Source of the DNA: Catonia carolina
Lineage: Eukaryota > Arthropoda > Insecta > Hemiptera > Achilidae
Reading direction: 5' to 3'
NCBI GenBank assembly: GCA_035578175.1
Contig: JAQMRL010000002.1
Location: forward strand, 93,164,748 to 93,228,747
DNA length: 64,000 bases
Below the pieces are notes generated by a model, which was given only the letters and a program-made list of their open reading frames with translations, was not told where the DNA came from and ran no database searches. Position 1 is the stretch's first letter; each line of letters starts with the position of its first letter. Below are positions 32,600 through 44,663 of the stretch, one piece after another. Both the position numbers and the translations under genes were made by a program.

Positions 32600-32735
32600 T
32601 TATTTTCTACATTTCATCCATTGTAGTTTGTTGAGGCGAATGTTTAGTTTCTGTCTTTTGACTTTATGTACTTTTTGCAGATTAATAATCTGTTCTGATG
32701 AATCCCAAGATATTTGACTGGCCTTTAAAGTAGAT
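32600..32735 (-). mobile_element. Jockey-like LINE fragment, small
   Basis: The minus strand gives KYLGIHQNRLLICKKYIKSK in one frame and KYIKSKRQKLNIRLNKLQW after a one-base shift, matching RYLGIYLDRRLTW...KRKQLGLKLRQLYWL of Jockey ORF2. Confidence 0.6.
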
Positions 32736-34531
32736 AAATTCTCTTTATTTTAAATTAAATAAAACTAAAATTATTCCTTTTTTTACTAAATTTGAGGAAA
32801 CCCTCGCTATAATGTGTTATATGTTAAATAAGCGTAAGTGCATAAAATTAAACGAAAGAATTACCTTTATCCATTTGTTTCTTTATAGATATTAAAGTCC
32901 AATACAAAATTATCGCAAATCGGTTAACGAATTTTTCTATATCAAGTTATAGTTACAAGTGTTTCCCTGTCAACGTAACTTTTGTTTGTTAGAATTATTT
33001 CAGGCTAACGTATTGTTAAGGGCTGTGAAATGTACGAGTAATAAAAATTTGTTTCTGAAGGAACTACCGCTATCGGACAGTAATTTAGTTTACTATGTGT
33101 GCTGGGACTTGATCCCTGGAGACTTGATACCTGGCTGTTTGTAAGTAAACTATATCAGCTATTCTAATGTATGCCCTGTGTTTCTTATGTAACTCAATCT
33201 ATTATTTGTTAACATTCGAAGTAAATTTCATGTTAACTAGTTTTAAATTCAATTCATAACCGTACTGAAGTATTTTTTCTAATTTGATTTATGTTTTAAG
33301 TTTATCAGTGTTACGAATGTTAATGTAGGTTTTTGTTTTTATTTTATATTTTTTAGACATAGTTAAACAGAGGTTATGTTTTTCATTATTTACGCTGGTA
33401 TAAAAAGTCGTGTCAGTATTTCTCATCAAATTTTTCTTTATATTCACAAAAAGAAAACATTTACAATTAGCTAATCATTTTTGTAGTTTTTTTAACGTAC
33501 CTCCCTCGTAAGAGAGAGTTGTAATGTTTAAACGAAATTAGGGGATATACTCGCATGTTTTATGCAATCATTGTTTTGGTTAGGAAAGAACACAGAAATT
33601 ATCATTGATTTCTCTAAATCTGCTCTAAATATTAGATGAAAAAGAGGGTACATTAGCACTGTTTTCTTGGTTTCGCTTTTATAACACTTAAAACTATTTA
33701 AACAGAACATATATTTCTTGTTTATAGCACGTCTTCTATCTTAATTAGTTTCTCAATCAATTTTTTAAATCAGGGCTATTAGAGAACGTACCCAAATTAG
33801 GAGAACAGTTTATTTTGGTATGATCTTTATTTAGTTTTTAACTTCTTTTAATATTCCAGAAACAATCAAGTGATTGGTAATGTAAATTATGTCATAGACT
33901 CGTAAAAATTTAATAAACGCAGACCAACAAAAAGATTATTAGAATTTAACAAGAAGATCGTACAAAAGGAACCGTTCAATGGTGCCGCATGACTGGTGCA
34001 GTATTTTTCATTTTATTGATAAGGCCATTTAAAGTCTGGGATACGAATGACACAGAGATAAAAAGCTGAGCACCCTCTGTGGCGGGTTTCCAAATTGCCC
34101 GCAACGTTGCCTCTGCTCCATTTATCCGGCGATACCTTCAACCACACTATTCCATCCCAAAACGCAGACCACATCTCTTTCCTGTCCTATTAACAACGGC
34201 TTGGAATCAACGCTTCGACTTTAATTATTACATATTTTAAAAAGAAGATAAAAAAATAAATTAGTTCTTTCTCATTTACAATTAAACAGCACACTAGAAT
34301 AAGTTCATTCGCCATACTGTATAAACACCACAGAATAAATGTGACGGCATGCCAAATAAAATTACAGATATTTAAAACAATTAACTAAAAATACTACTGA
34401 GATTATTTTTAATACGTACATACTATTTTCTTTAGCTGTCCTTTGTTTTAGAGCAAAAAATTCAATATCGGAGAATATGTAGACATTATAATAGACCACT
34501 AAATTTCCTACATAGGCCCTGCAAAATACAT
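32736..34531. other. Intergenic sequence with one less AT-rich patch
   Basis: No gene recognised. The patch at 33960-34215 is richer in G+C and may be an unrecognised repeat. The frames at 32959-33144 and 34362-34559 lack support. Confidence 0.4.
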
Positions 34532-34535
34532 AAAT

Positions 34536-35227
34536 TGTGACAATATCGAAGAAAGGCATGGTTCGCGAAATTTCTAGTATTCATTCATAAAATGGTAAAG
34601 AGTAAATAATAAAGTGAAAACGTAACAATAAGGCAATAGTAACAATAAAAGTATTCCTTTTTATAAAAGGTTATTGTTGTACAACTATTTATGAAAGGGC
34701 CGATTAATTACCTGTATCACTTTCTATTTACAATAGATCTATTTACTTGTTTACAATAGTTAAGACTTTTCCAGTAAAAAACGTTTTTGTACCTTATTAT
34801 TGTCATGGAATTTCTCTGCCACTCTGGAATTATCTTCTTGATCGAATTTCTGTGTCCTTCGATAAACCTCTTTCATCTAACCTATATAAAGGGAGCCCCG
34901 GGTGCGGTCGTTTGATCTTTGACGAGTGTTTACTACATGTGTTATTAGAAGGTAACTCTGTTAGAACAGGTCAACGGGTTTCCGAAGCATTGTTATTCAG
35001 TCGTATTGTATTTGTGCATATTGTATTCAGTTTTATTATGAATGTGCATTCTATATAATTTTGTTTGTAATTAGTATTAAGTAATTTATTTTATTACTTC
35101 ATTATAATTAGTTTATTATTTATTCTGTAAATCTTTTAGTGTAATAAATACTTGTAGTTGTAAACTTTAGTGTATTAATTATTTAATTACCTACATCCCG
35201 AAACGGACTTGAGCAATAGGTGTTACA
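34536..35227 (+). mobile_element. Solo LTR, copy 2 (692 bp)
   Basis: It starts TGTGACAATATCGAAGA and ends ATAGGTGTTACA, matching copies 1 and 3 throughout. It has a TATA box (CCTATATAAAGG near 34881) and AATAAA near 35144. The flanks (AAAT and ATAC) do not match, so its duplication has decayed or the copy arose by inter-element recombination. The open frame at 34747-35058 lies inside the LTR and is not a gene. Confidence 0.82.
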
Positions 35228-35246
35228 ATACACTACTGCCCGTTCC

Positions 35247-35540
35247 CAAGCTTTGTGCAGCTGAGAGGATGTATTACATCACTACTACTGTGATAGATTG
35301 CGTTGGTAGTAGTAACATTTTACTTGCAATATGTTTGTAGTAGTCACAGGTACTATCCAAACTATATATATTCTGTGTCACCGTCTACAGCGAATAGTCA
35401 AAACAGCACCCACGTATGTCACCGCACTAGGCAGCCTACTGCCTAGCGAATAGCAATGAGATGATTAGTACAGTGTTATGACGTAGCAGCAGTCTGGTAC
35501 TTCGTCTGTCTTCTTCATCCCCCACCTGCACAAAGCTTAG
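35247..35540. mobile_element. MITE-like element, unassigned
   Basis: About 22 bases at each end form an imperfect inverted repeat: left AAGCTTTGTGCAGCTGAGAG, right (reverse complement) AAGCTTTGTGCAGGTGGGGG, both followed by GATG. The interior is noncoding and has CTACTACTG/CAGTAGTAG-type complementary patches. I could not define a target duplication, so the superfamily is open. Confidence 0.5.
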
Positions 35541-35894
35541 ATTCATACAGTATAGTACATACAATGAAAGATGAAGCCTGTATTTGGAACCGCGTACCTC
35601 ATCAAGTAAGAAACATAAAAATTTCAGGTACGGCTCGTTTCAAAGGTTGGAGTTTTTTATTTTAATCGAATGAATTACTATGCACAGAAGTGGGTCGGCA
35701 TTTTCTAGTGATTTGGAAACAAAATATGTACCCGGTTTTTAGCACATTTTTCAGTTAGTTCAAGTTTTATAACATGTAGCACAATCAATTTTAAGAGGAA
35801 AAATGCGGCGTTTTAGAGGAGTGTTCCTGTATGTTTTCTTCTAATTAATATCAATTAAAATTCTGTTATACATAAGTAAACATACAAAACGAAA
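35541..35894. other. AT-rich sequence, no gene seen
   Basis: No recognisable feature. Confidence 0.5.
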
Positions 35895-36055
35895 CAGAAT
35901 GAGGGAAGGTAGGGTAGCAGACACGGCACTCCGCCTACAAGCCGGAGGGCAGGAGAAAAAGAGGACGCCCGAGAAAGAGATAGGCAGATTTTAGAGGTTC
36001 GGAACAGCCAGAGAGGAACAGAATCCTTGAAAGGCAGAGGGAGAAGAAGAAGAAT
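35895..36055 (+). mobile_element. LINE 3' fragment with GAA-rich tail
   Basis: One frame reads GRRKRGRPRKR, a stop, then ADFRGSEQPERNRILERQRE. This is the C-terminal 'GRRxRGRPRKRWxDDF' signature of arthropod endonuclease-RT LINEs. It ends in GAGAAGAAGAAGAA, like the 16.7-kb fragment. It lies just upstream of the mariner-like element. Confidence 0.68.
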
Positions 36056-36080
36056 TACAATTCATTACTGTACTAAGCTA

Positions 36081-37427
36081 CAGGGTGTTTTATTAAGAAC
36101 GCACCCTATGTTAAAAGCCACAATCTACGGCATATTTTTATTTTCCGTACTTTACAAATTATTAATTAATCTAAATTATTATTTTACAAATGAATAGCAA
36201 ATTGCAATGAATTTAACCTTTTATGTTTACAGTAGATGTTCGAAGTGATTTCCTGCAACTTCAATACAGATACGAATTCGTTTAATGACATTTGCAGCAA
36301 CTTTTTTTAAAGTCTGTTCATTAATGCTTGAAATCGCACTTGCAATGTTAGTTTTTAATTCATCGATCGTATGAGGGTTGTTTTTGTAAACTTCACCTTT
36401 TAAAGAAACCCATAGGAAAACGTCTGCTGGTGTAAGATCTGGGGATCTCGGAGGCCACATATCTTTCGATACTAAGCGGTGATTAAAAAATTCCCGTAGT
36501 ATTGCTAGCGTTTCATTTACAGTATGACATGTAGCGTTGTCCTGTTGAAACCAACAATTTCGGTCGTCCAAATTCAACAATGAAATGAACTGTTGGATTA
36601 AATCACTATAAACTACACTGTCTACAGTACTGTCAAAAAAAACGGCCTTATTATACGGCGGCGGGAAATTGCACACCAAACACCAATTTTACGTGAGTGC
36701 AATGCTTTTTCATGGAAAGCATGAGGATTTGTTGCACTCCATATTCTACAGTTCCGGCTATTCACATAGCCATCTAAATGAAACCAAGCCTCATCACTAA
36801 AATAAAAATGATCCAACAATTGAATACCATGTTCTTCAACCAAAGATCGAAACCACCGACAATATTGTAATCGTTATTGATGGTCTGTAGCTTCCAGTTC
36901 ATGAGTTACGCCAACGTGATAAGGATGCAAATGTAACGTTTTCGTAGCTCTGAAAACAGTAGTTAATGTCAGCCCAGCTTGCGATGATAATCTTCTAAGC
37001 GATTTTTTAGGTGATTGAGTCAAACGATTTTTAAAATCTTCGAGAACTTCCGCGGTTAACTTTGTTGGCTGGCGAGGTGGTTTCTCATCGAGTACACTCC
37101 CAGTTCTACGGAATTTATTTATCAAACCCAATATTGACGATTTATTCGGAACGGCAGAACGGGGAAATTTCAACTGAAACTTATTTCGCACACATCTATA
37201 AGATTTACTCGTTATGTATATCTCTACAATAAACACGCGTTCTTCCTTGGAAAAAACCATTGCTGACACAATATAACAAAACGACTGCTGTCACCACACT
37301 AATTATTTTATTTGGCCTTGAGAACACTGTTGCCAACATTCCGATTGGGGGACAGAAAATTTACCGATGTATTACTTCTATTTTCTTATAATCAGAGTTG
37401 CGTCCTTAGGTCTAATAAAACACCCGT
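36081..37427 (-). mobile_element. mariner/Tc1-like DNA transposon with broken transposase
   Basis: The 1347-bp element is flanked by TA (36079-36080 and 37428-37429). Its ends share GGGTGTTTTATTA two bases inside each TA, followed by imperfect similarity including ACGCA. The minus-strand transposase fills most of the element. Only one in-frame stop and one homopolymer slip interrupt it, so inactivation is fairly recent. Confidence 0.88.
36227..37269 (-). pseudogene. mariner/Tc1-like transposase, one stop and one frameshift
   Basis: The product would be a DDE transposase of roughly 345 residues that cuts and pastes the surrounding element. Residues ~1-130 form the helix-turn-helix DNA-binding part (FSKEERVFIVEIYITSKSYR, LTTVFRATK), like the DUF4817-type N-terminus of arthropod transposases. 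A TAA at 36874-36876 ends this part; the same frame continues with the first catalytic Asp in YFSDEAWF (codon 36795-36793). An indel in a T8 run at about 36634-36641 (minus-strand T) shifts the frame. The shifted frame then holds the second Asp in FQQDNATCH (codon 36541) and the third in SPDLTPAD (codon 36424), with 38 residues between them by my count. The start ATG at 37269 lies about 160 bases inside the terminal repeat. It ends at 36227 with EVAGNHFEHLL. Confidence 0.88.
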
Positions 37428-37429
37428 TA

Positions 37430-39165
37430 TATACACTATTTTAAACTAAATATACTTATACATAAAAACTCTTCTTCACGAAGCGTTCTGTTCGCGCATA
37501 GGAGTATACAAAATAATTGATTTCAAAGTTTTCATAAATACTTATAACTACTATAAAAAAATATTATTAAAACATCTAAACAGGGTGCAAGAATTACGTT
37601 ATACAGTTTCTTTTATTTAACAAAAAGCATTGAATATAAATTATATACCATTAAATTTACAAACATATAAAGAATTATATAATACTAATATTAATACTAA
37701 TACTAATAAATTATTTTAAAACTTGTAACCTCAAGTTCTTGGTCAGAGATCGATAGGATTTAATATTTCAGTTTATGTTTCAATAGATGTGGTGACATAT
37801 TATTGTGTACATAGAATAGGAGTGCGTTAACGAACCGCTATTAAGTATACTTTTATTAATTTTCAATGTTAAGTAACTAAACAAGTTTATAATAATTATA
37901 TTGTAGTTTTATTTAAATAATTCATTGTAGTATGATAGTTTATAAAGTTATATTTAGTATGTACATTATAAGGTAGACTATTTGTAAACATTTGAATTAT
38001 AATTGTAATAATTATAACATATTCCCAAAAAAAGGTGCTACGGCTAAATAAATAAGTAAAGAAAGAAACAAAAAAGATAAGTAAAAATAAAAAGACAAAG
38101 GGCCAAATAGCTTGATGGATACAATAACCTGATGAATGCCTCATGACGCCAGGCAGCAATAGGCTATATCTTTATTTTACAAATAAACCAGTTTTATTGC
38201 CTCATTTTCCGTTATTTGTCACGTTGACTTTTGTACGCATAAACTTACCGAGATGTGCACAGACTTTTGCTGTTGTTGCTCTGAATGGAATACATACAAC
38301 GGAGTCTCTAACCAAAGTAAGAATAATTTTCATGCCGCAACATACACAATGATGTTGTTATTATTAATACGAAATTAGTATAATTATATTATTATTATAT
38401 GTTATTTTAGCCACTGACCAAGCAATGATTCAACCTAGTAAAAACATAAGCGATAATTAAATACAGGCCTATTGTATTGTGGTGTGGTGGGATATAACAT
38501 AGACAGCGCTTCCAAAAGCTAGAATTATGTTCCAAACAGGATCCTAATACTGCAATCAAAATTAATTTTAGTAAATTTCCATGTTACCTCCGGGGGAACA
38601 AATTACCATTAAAACTACACTATATTCTCAATTTCAGTATGAATATTGGTTCCAAAAGTAAACAAATTCTGTTTAATTAATTATTGCGATATATTTTGTG
38701 ATCACGATCTATTGTTTATAAAGCATAAATATTTGAATATGAAATATCATGTGTATATTAGGGTAGTTTATAAACCGTCTAAAGCACACACGTGAGCTGT
38801 TTGAAACTCAAAATTTAAAGATTTTTTTCATTCCACGGATTTCTGCTTTAACTGCTGACCTACATCTCTTTTTCAATTATTACGTTTGAAAAACGAAGCG
38901 CTTGTATATCCTGCTTATAATTCTCAATTTTCACAACAGATAGTTCCGTTACAAGTTTCTCGGAAATCATCATCGTTCCTGCGGTCCAAACACCGCCATG
39001 CGCAGAGTTTATTTGATTGGTTCATTTATTTTTCAAGTTGATCCTTGCTTTGGTTGCATCATTTCAATAACTGTATCAAATACCACTAAAAAAATAAAAT
39101 CAGCTAATAATAATAGTAATAGAAAATAAACGGAAAAAATATTTAATAATACCAATTTAAAACAA
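37430..39165. other. AT-rich intergenic sequence
   Basis: No gene supported. The frames at 37896-38159 and 38143-38352 overlap on opposite strands and show no domain. Confidence 0.5.
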
Positions 39166-39171
39166 TCAAAC

Positions 39172-39570
39172 AATTTTGATTGAAAGGCCTATCCAGGCCT
39201 TTCAATAAAAATTCTTAAGACTAGCTTCTGGCGTTCCTTTTTATGTAAGCTTTAATACCCTCCACGATGATTTCAAAATTCTGACAGTAAAGGAGCTAAT
39301 CGCGTCCTTGTATAGTAAATGTCACGGACGACTAAATGTACATCAAACCAACTAGTCCATGATCTAGCTGTAAGGAACTTCCCACCTGTGCAATATCTAA
39401 AGCGAAAATGGAGTCAAGACCTTTTGGTCTAAGTAACGAATAATACCCGTAGTTGTAAACGGAGAATGTACCACTCCGTACCTCTTCTTCTTAAAGCGTA
39501 ACTCCCCACCACTATTTAAATATCATATACGGAAATTGTGCAGCTCAATATACAGTACCGTAATAAAAAT
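39172..39570 (+). mobile_element. 5'-truncated Jockey-like LINE with inverted 5' end
   Basis: The plus strand from 39195 follows the 3' part of the 23604-24792 family: AGGCCTTTCAATAAAAATTC, the SNKTLH-D-FKI equivalent, RLKRKWSQDLLV, then the 3' UTR ending in ATACAGTACCGTAATAAAA. Immediately upstream, 39172-39190 is a reverse-complemented copy of the first ~19 bases, giving ATTGAAAGGCCT/AGGCCTTTCAAT. This is the inverted 5' structure known from LINE twin priming. Confidence 0.75.
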
Positions 39571-39671
39571 TTGAGAAAAAAACAACGCATAAACTAAAAT
39601 ATTCCAAACACCGCTACGATGTGGTTGCGGTATATCGAATTACGAGCGCAGGGTTAATTAAAATAATCGCA

Positions 39672-39870
39672 GAGCCCCAGTAGTGGAACGTTAGGCTGCG
39701 CTGCTCACTGCAAAAGTGACGGTCCTGGGTTCAATTTCTGGCTAGTATTGAAATTATTACATGTTAAAACGCATCGATACTGTACCACTAATCCCAAAAA
39801 ATAATTTTTTAGTATGTTCCCAAAATAGTTGCTAATAATCAAGTCTGTTGATGACTTTAAATAACATAAA
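39672..39870 (+). mobile_element. tRNA-derived SINE, family B
   Basis: An A-box-like TAGTGGAACGTTAGG region is followed by a B box (GGTTCAATTTC), a TACTGTACCACTAATCCC body and the shared end TAGTTGCTAATAATCAAGTC...GATGACTTTAAATAAC. The 3' half matches the 58726 copy closely. Confidence 0.72.
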
Positions 39871-41145
39871 AGCAACAACCAACGCAGGCCGAATCTAGTG
39901 TTTATGCTAAGTCCAGTTGAAAATTTTACATTGTTATGACCAAAATGAAGAATTTTACAACGGTTTAAATTAAAAAGATTCTTCTTTCAAAACGTCAAAA
40001 TAAATGTACCAAGAATCCGTCATATTTGTCAAACTTGATTCAAGCGCTTCGTTAATACGAGACAAGTAAGAAAATTAACAAAGGATATAACTAATACTTA
40101 TTACCCTTCAATCTTATGTTGTTCGGATTGGGTGAAAAATGAAATAAATTTTCCGATAGAGTATAAATCATATTTTGTTAAATAATAAAATATAGACTCG
40201 TATAGTTTTAAACTTTATAGGAACAAAATTCAAACACTGTTATTATTTTAGCAGACTCGTTTAAAAAAAAGTATAATTTTTTACTGTTTTCAATTTTCCG
40301 CTGTTGATGTACGACGCTGACTTTGATTTCCATCAAAAGCGATCTTCCCTTGAATTCTAGACCCTTCCATCTTGCATATTATCAATCTTCTCGTTGTGCT
40401 TTGATATAAGGGATGTATACTTGTTCCAAGACTCTTTTCTAATACAAATAAAAGCTTTCTCAATTCACTAAAGTAAACCTTTTATGTACGTTATAATATC
40501 CGTTCATCCTGATGTTGCTCAACGAAATTTATTTTTAAAATAATGAATAAATATAATGAAAATAATTGATTGCTTAAGATGTAATATTGTATGAGAGTCA
40601 GGGTAAGAATACATAAAAGTAGTAAGTACATTCATCAAAGAATAGATGACTTAAGCAGAATGATTGGATTTATTTAAGGTTAGTGAAATCCGCACTTATT
40701 GATTTGATAATGCAGTATGTCTACATAATGCGGTACCATAATTTGATAATTCTTATAAAATTTTTATCTATATTATAAAAGGTTTTAACTCTAACAATAG
40801 AATCTGAAAAAGAATACTTGTAATATAATTTTCCCTATCAATGATTAAGCCAATATCTTTAAATAAAGATTATACAGTACTGACATAAATATAAGTTTAT
40901 ATAAATTTTATAAACAATTAGAATTTATTTATCTCACTTAATTAATTTAAATTTAAATTTGCAAGGCAGATCAAATCAGTCTCATCATACTACCCATCAA
41001 GAGCCGGTGTACTATTCTGGGCCCATTTCTGTACATTTTATACACATATGACAATATTATGCCTCAAACAATATTTACATTTACGGATCTTTTCGTAAAT
41101 GACACTGGAATTTTATCCTAATCCTAATCCCGGTTATATCTTTGG
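39871..41145. other. AT-rich sequence, no gene seen
   Basis: No recognisable feature. Confidence 0.5.
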
Positions 41146-41149
41146 TGCC

Positions 41150-41720
41150 GTAACTAGAAAATTAAATTAAAACTATTCTAAATCACACGTCACAACATTC
41201 GCACTCCTCCACGATAAGTGTCCATCTGTATTTATTGATAACTAGCCATTACCCAGGGCAGGAACAGTAAACTACTTAGAGGTTAGATTTGACCACCAAC
41301 TGTCAGGACATTCAATAAAACCGACTTGAATTGGAGAATTAATAACCTTGAATTGGAGATTGAAATTGTTTGCTTTAATACGTAAAGGCTCCGGTTACCT
41401 GTTCATCAATGATTATAATGTTTACACAGATCTTTTACGTTTCATTTGGCGATATGGTTGCCAAATATTTGGCTCTGATTAATCTTCAAATATTCAACGC
41501 ATTCAACTATTCCAGTCCAAAACAATATGACTGATTGATAAGAAAAGCACCGTTTCACGTAAACAACAAATTTCTAAACAAATATTTTCATTTACCAAAA
41601 ATGTTAAACAGTTCTTACTTAAACACTACAAAAGATTTTACGACAAACTACATGAACATGGTAATCGACTAGTTAGTCACTAACTACATAAAAATATCTA
41701 CCTCATATTGTCAAAATTAA
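41150..41720 (+). mobile_element. Jockey-like LINE fragment, RT C-terminus
   Basis: In order: KSHVTTFALLHDKCPSVFID, TVNYLEVRFDHQLS, DLLRFIWRYGCQIFGS, NIQRIQLFQSKTI and LKHYKRFYDKLHEHGNRLVS. These parallel the corresponding blocks of the 55146-55801 and 13980-14585 copies. Several stops and frame changes are present. Confidence 0.78.
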
Positions 41721-43850
41721 AAATTGTCTTAAAATAATGTAATTTATTCAATAATAGTAGGTAGGCTCTATATTTTTTTAAATCCTGATTTAAATGCCTA
41801 CTCCAGTTTCTCTTTAACCTTGCTGAGAAAAGTTCGGTAGGCTAAGTGTAGCGTATGCGTCTTTTTTATTACTTCATTTTTATGTTAGTTATTCTGTTGA
41901 ATCATTTGTAGTGTACACTAATGATTCATATTTAATCATTCATTTAAAGTAAATTCATTAGAAATTTAAAAATCGTTCCATACGATTTCAGTTTTTATTT
42001 TACAAAAGGAAGTGATAATCCTCAGTTTCGTTTTGTTAGTTTTTATTTATTTATTTATTTATTCATTTAAGTACTCATTTACAATGCTACACAAAAATAA
42101 CTAAATATTTTTACACAAAAATAATCTTTAACTTGAATAATTCAATTTCAAACAAAGAATTTACCTTGTCCGCTGTGGGAGCTTTGACTTAGTTGTTTAC
42201 AAGCAAAGTTATTTAAATTTGTATTACTTAAGAAATTTGTATTAAATCGTTAATTGCCTTCCATAAAGTGTTTTAAATTTGATCTTGTTATTAACTACAA
42301 AATCTATATTATACAAACAACAGTATTAGTGATGTGCGTGAGTTATGTCCTGTTTTCACCTTGATGTAGGAAATCACCCTGTGGCAAACCGTAAAACGTA
42401 AGCGTCATACGTATGTACAGCAGAATTATTATTGATTTACATATAAATATAAAAAGTTAATAGGTTATTCAAAAGATGTGCCCGTCTACACCTTCTAAGT
42501 TTCAAAATGGGTGCTTCATTTTCAAGAAAAAATTTTAAAACCGGACAGGGTTTTTGCAAAAAAATTAAGGGATTGAAGACAGCTCGTTTTCCTTTCAACA
42601 ACTATTTTTTGCCAATATTTTAAGTAATCTTGTTAAAGTATCCTCATTGTTTACAAAGACGGTGAAAGAACACCTTTAAAAACTTGAATTTGTTTCTTCT
42701 GTAACATACGACTATATATATTATCTTTTCGTATACATATTGATTACACATATCGTGTAATCAGTTTGTTTATTTTTATATTTATAATAAGTTTTAAGTG
42801 ATTTATTCTCTAACAGAATAATTCTAAGTACTAATTAGACAGAAACATTGCAGGGAAAGGCATATAGTTAGCGGAACCCTCAGAGAAAAATTAATGTTTT
42901 GTTTGACTTCTAAATTTAAAATGGTAAATTAACTAACATGTTAATTTCTGGTACACATTAGGAACGTATTTTCATTATTTACCCACTAGTGTACAAAAAT
43001 TTACTCTAATTAATTGGCGGATTTTAAAGAATTGTTAATGAAAAAAACTATGAAAGATTTTACAAAGGTTTGTGTTTTTATACAGAAAACCGACTTTCGT
43101 TTTACTGCAAGGTATTTTACTGTCCAGAAAAAGTGAAATATTAAAAGTTGATTTATTTTAATAAGATATCTCTTTTGTAGAATTTATGTAAAATGGGTAT
43201 GTATATTTAAAATATTATGTTTAAAAAATTATAGTCAGGTTTTTTTATGAAATTATTATCTTCATACATGCTTGAGTAAAGAGGAAAATGAGGCCAATGA
43301 GTTAATTAATTATACGTGAAGTACCAGAAGATTTATGTTGATTTTAAATGATACAAAACTAAGACGTTAAAAGAGTCAAGTAGAAAAAGATGGGCATGCA
43401 GTAATTTTGCTTGTAAATGAAATAACTGAATAAAACAAAAAACGTGTAAGCCCTGAACAGAAATGTAATTCCAGGAGTCAGTAGAGGTCAGCAGAAGGAG
43501 CAGTTCATTGCTCTAAATGATTGTATCAAATAATAACATTCCAACAAATGTAAAAATAGTTTTTTTAATACAATAAAATTTGTTCACCAAATAAATCAAA
43601 CATAATTAAAGAGTATTTGTATATTGTTGTATTTAACATTTATATTTAGGTAACAACTTCGGATTTAGAAATTATTAATTCTGTAGGTTCTTTTCAAAAT
43701 ACGTTTCTAGAGTAAAAGAGTAGGAATTACTTTAAATATATCTTTATCGTATACATAATGTAACATTCTACAAAATACTGCAAACATATGGCATACAATT
43801 TGTTTTTAGATATTTTGTTTACTATGAATAAAAATACCTTTGAAAATTTT
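41721..43850. other. AT-rich intergenic sequence
   Basis: No gene recognised. A (TTTA)n microsatellite lies at about 42045-42068. Confidence 0.5.
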
Positions 43851-43852
43851 GT

Positions 43853-44215
43853 TTTACGTCGAGACGAATCTGGACTTTTGGTGTCCAGCTCTTTGGAGTA
43901 ACGGTAGAGAGTAACTTTAAGTCGATCCAGGCTTTTCAATCAAAATTTTTAAGACTCCTTCTATTGTAAATTTTGCGAACGACTAGATGACCCAAACCAA
44001 CTAGCCCGTAACCTAGCTATAAGGAACTTCCTAACTGTACGACATCTAAAGGAGAAATGGAGTAGAGACCTCTTGGTCTAAATAATGGAAAACACCCGTA
44101 CTTCTAAACGGAGAATGTGCCACTGGGTGCCTCTTTTCCTTAAAGTAAATTCTCGACCGCTCGTTAAATATCACAAAAGGAAATTGTGCAGCTAAATATA
44201 TAGTACCGTAATAAA
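43853..44215 (+). mobile_element. 5'-truncated Jockey-like LINE, 3' end family shared with 23.6 kb
   Basis: It starts near the RRIWTFGVQLFGV block, passes through AIRNFLTVRHLKEKWSRDLL and a stop, then the conserved 3' UTR (GGAAATTGTGCAGCTAAATA) to AGTACCGTAATAAAA. About 60 bases of the middle are deleted compared with the 24-kb copy. Confidence 0.78.
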
Positions 44216-44610
44216 ATTTATAGACTAAAATACATTTATTTGATAAACAGCAGTAGGAAACTCATATTTATATCCAAGGTATCATTACTAACCAACACAC
44301 ACAAAGGATGCAGATTGCTGAGATGAACATGTTGAATTCATTGGCTGGCGGCACCACATTGGAGATGAACTGAATCTTCAGCTTCTAATTGACACAGTTA
44401 CTGAGTACATACAGATAGAGATGACATCATCGCATACAGCGTGTAGATGTAACCAGCATTCCCTCTCTTGTTCATTTTAGGTAGAATAAGTTTGGGACGA
44501 TCGATGAAAGGTTGAAAAGACAAATCTCAATGAGGAATGACGAAATAGGTTTAAACGTACAAAGGTGATGGTGAAGGAGAGGAAGTATAGGAGGAATAAG
44601 AAGAGAGGAA
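44216..44610. other. Non-coding sequence with purine-rich end
   Basis: No gene seen. From about 44470 the plus strand is purine-rich (GAGGAA-type). Confidence 0.45.
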
Positions 44611-44663
44611 TTTTTTTTTGGTTTAACGTCCGACTGTTCTGCAATTACTGCTAATGCAGACGA
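44611..44663 (-). mobile_element. SINE family A, 3' fragment
   Basis: On the minus strand, GTCTGCATTAGCAGTAATTG leads to ACAGTCGGACGTTAAAC and a short A tail, the short-subtype 3' end of the 23868-24040 SINE. Only the last ~50 bases are present, set within a purine-rich tract. Confidence 0.7.

Noticed and set aside
34747..35058. 103-codon open frame
   Set aside because: It lies wholly inside solo LTR copy 2 and is not kept open in copies 1 and 3.
38143..38352. 69-codon frame and an overlapping opposite-strand frame at 37896-38159
   Set aside because: No domain, mutually overlapping, no homologous copy.
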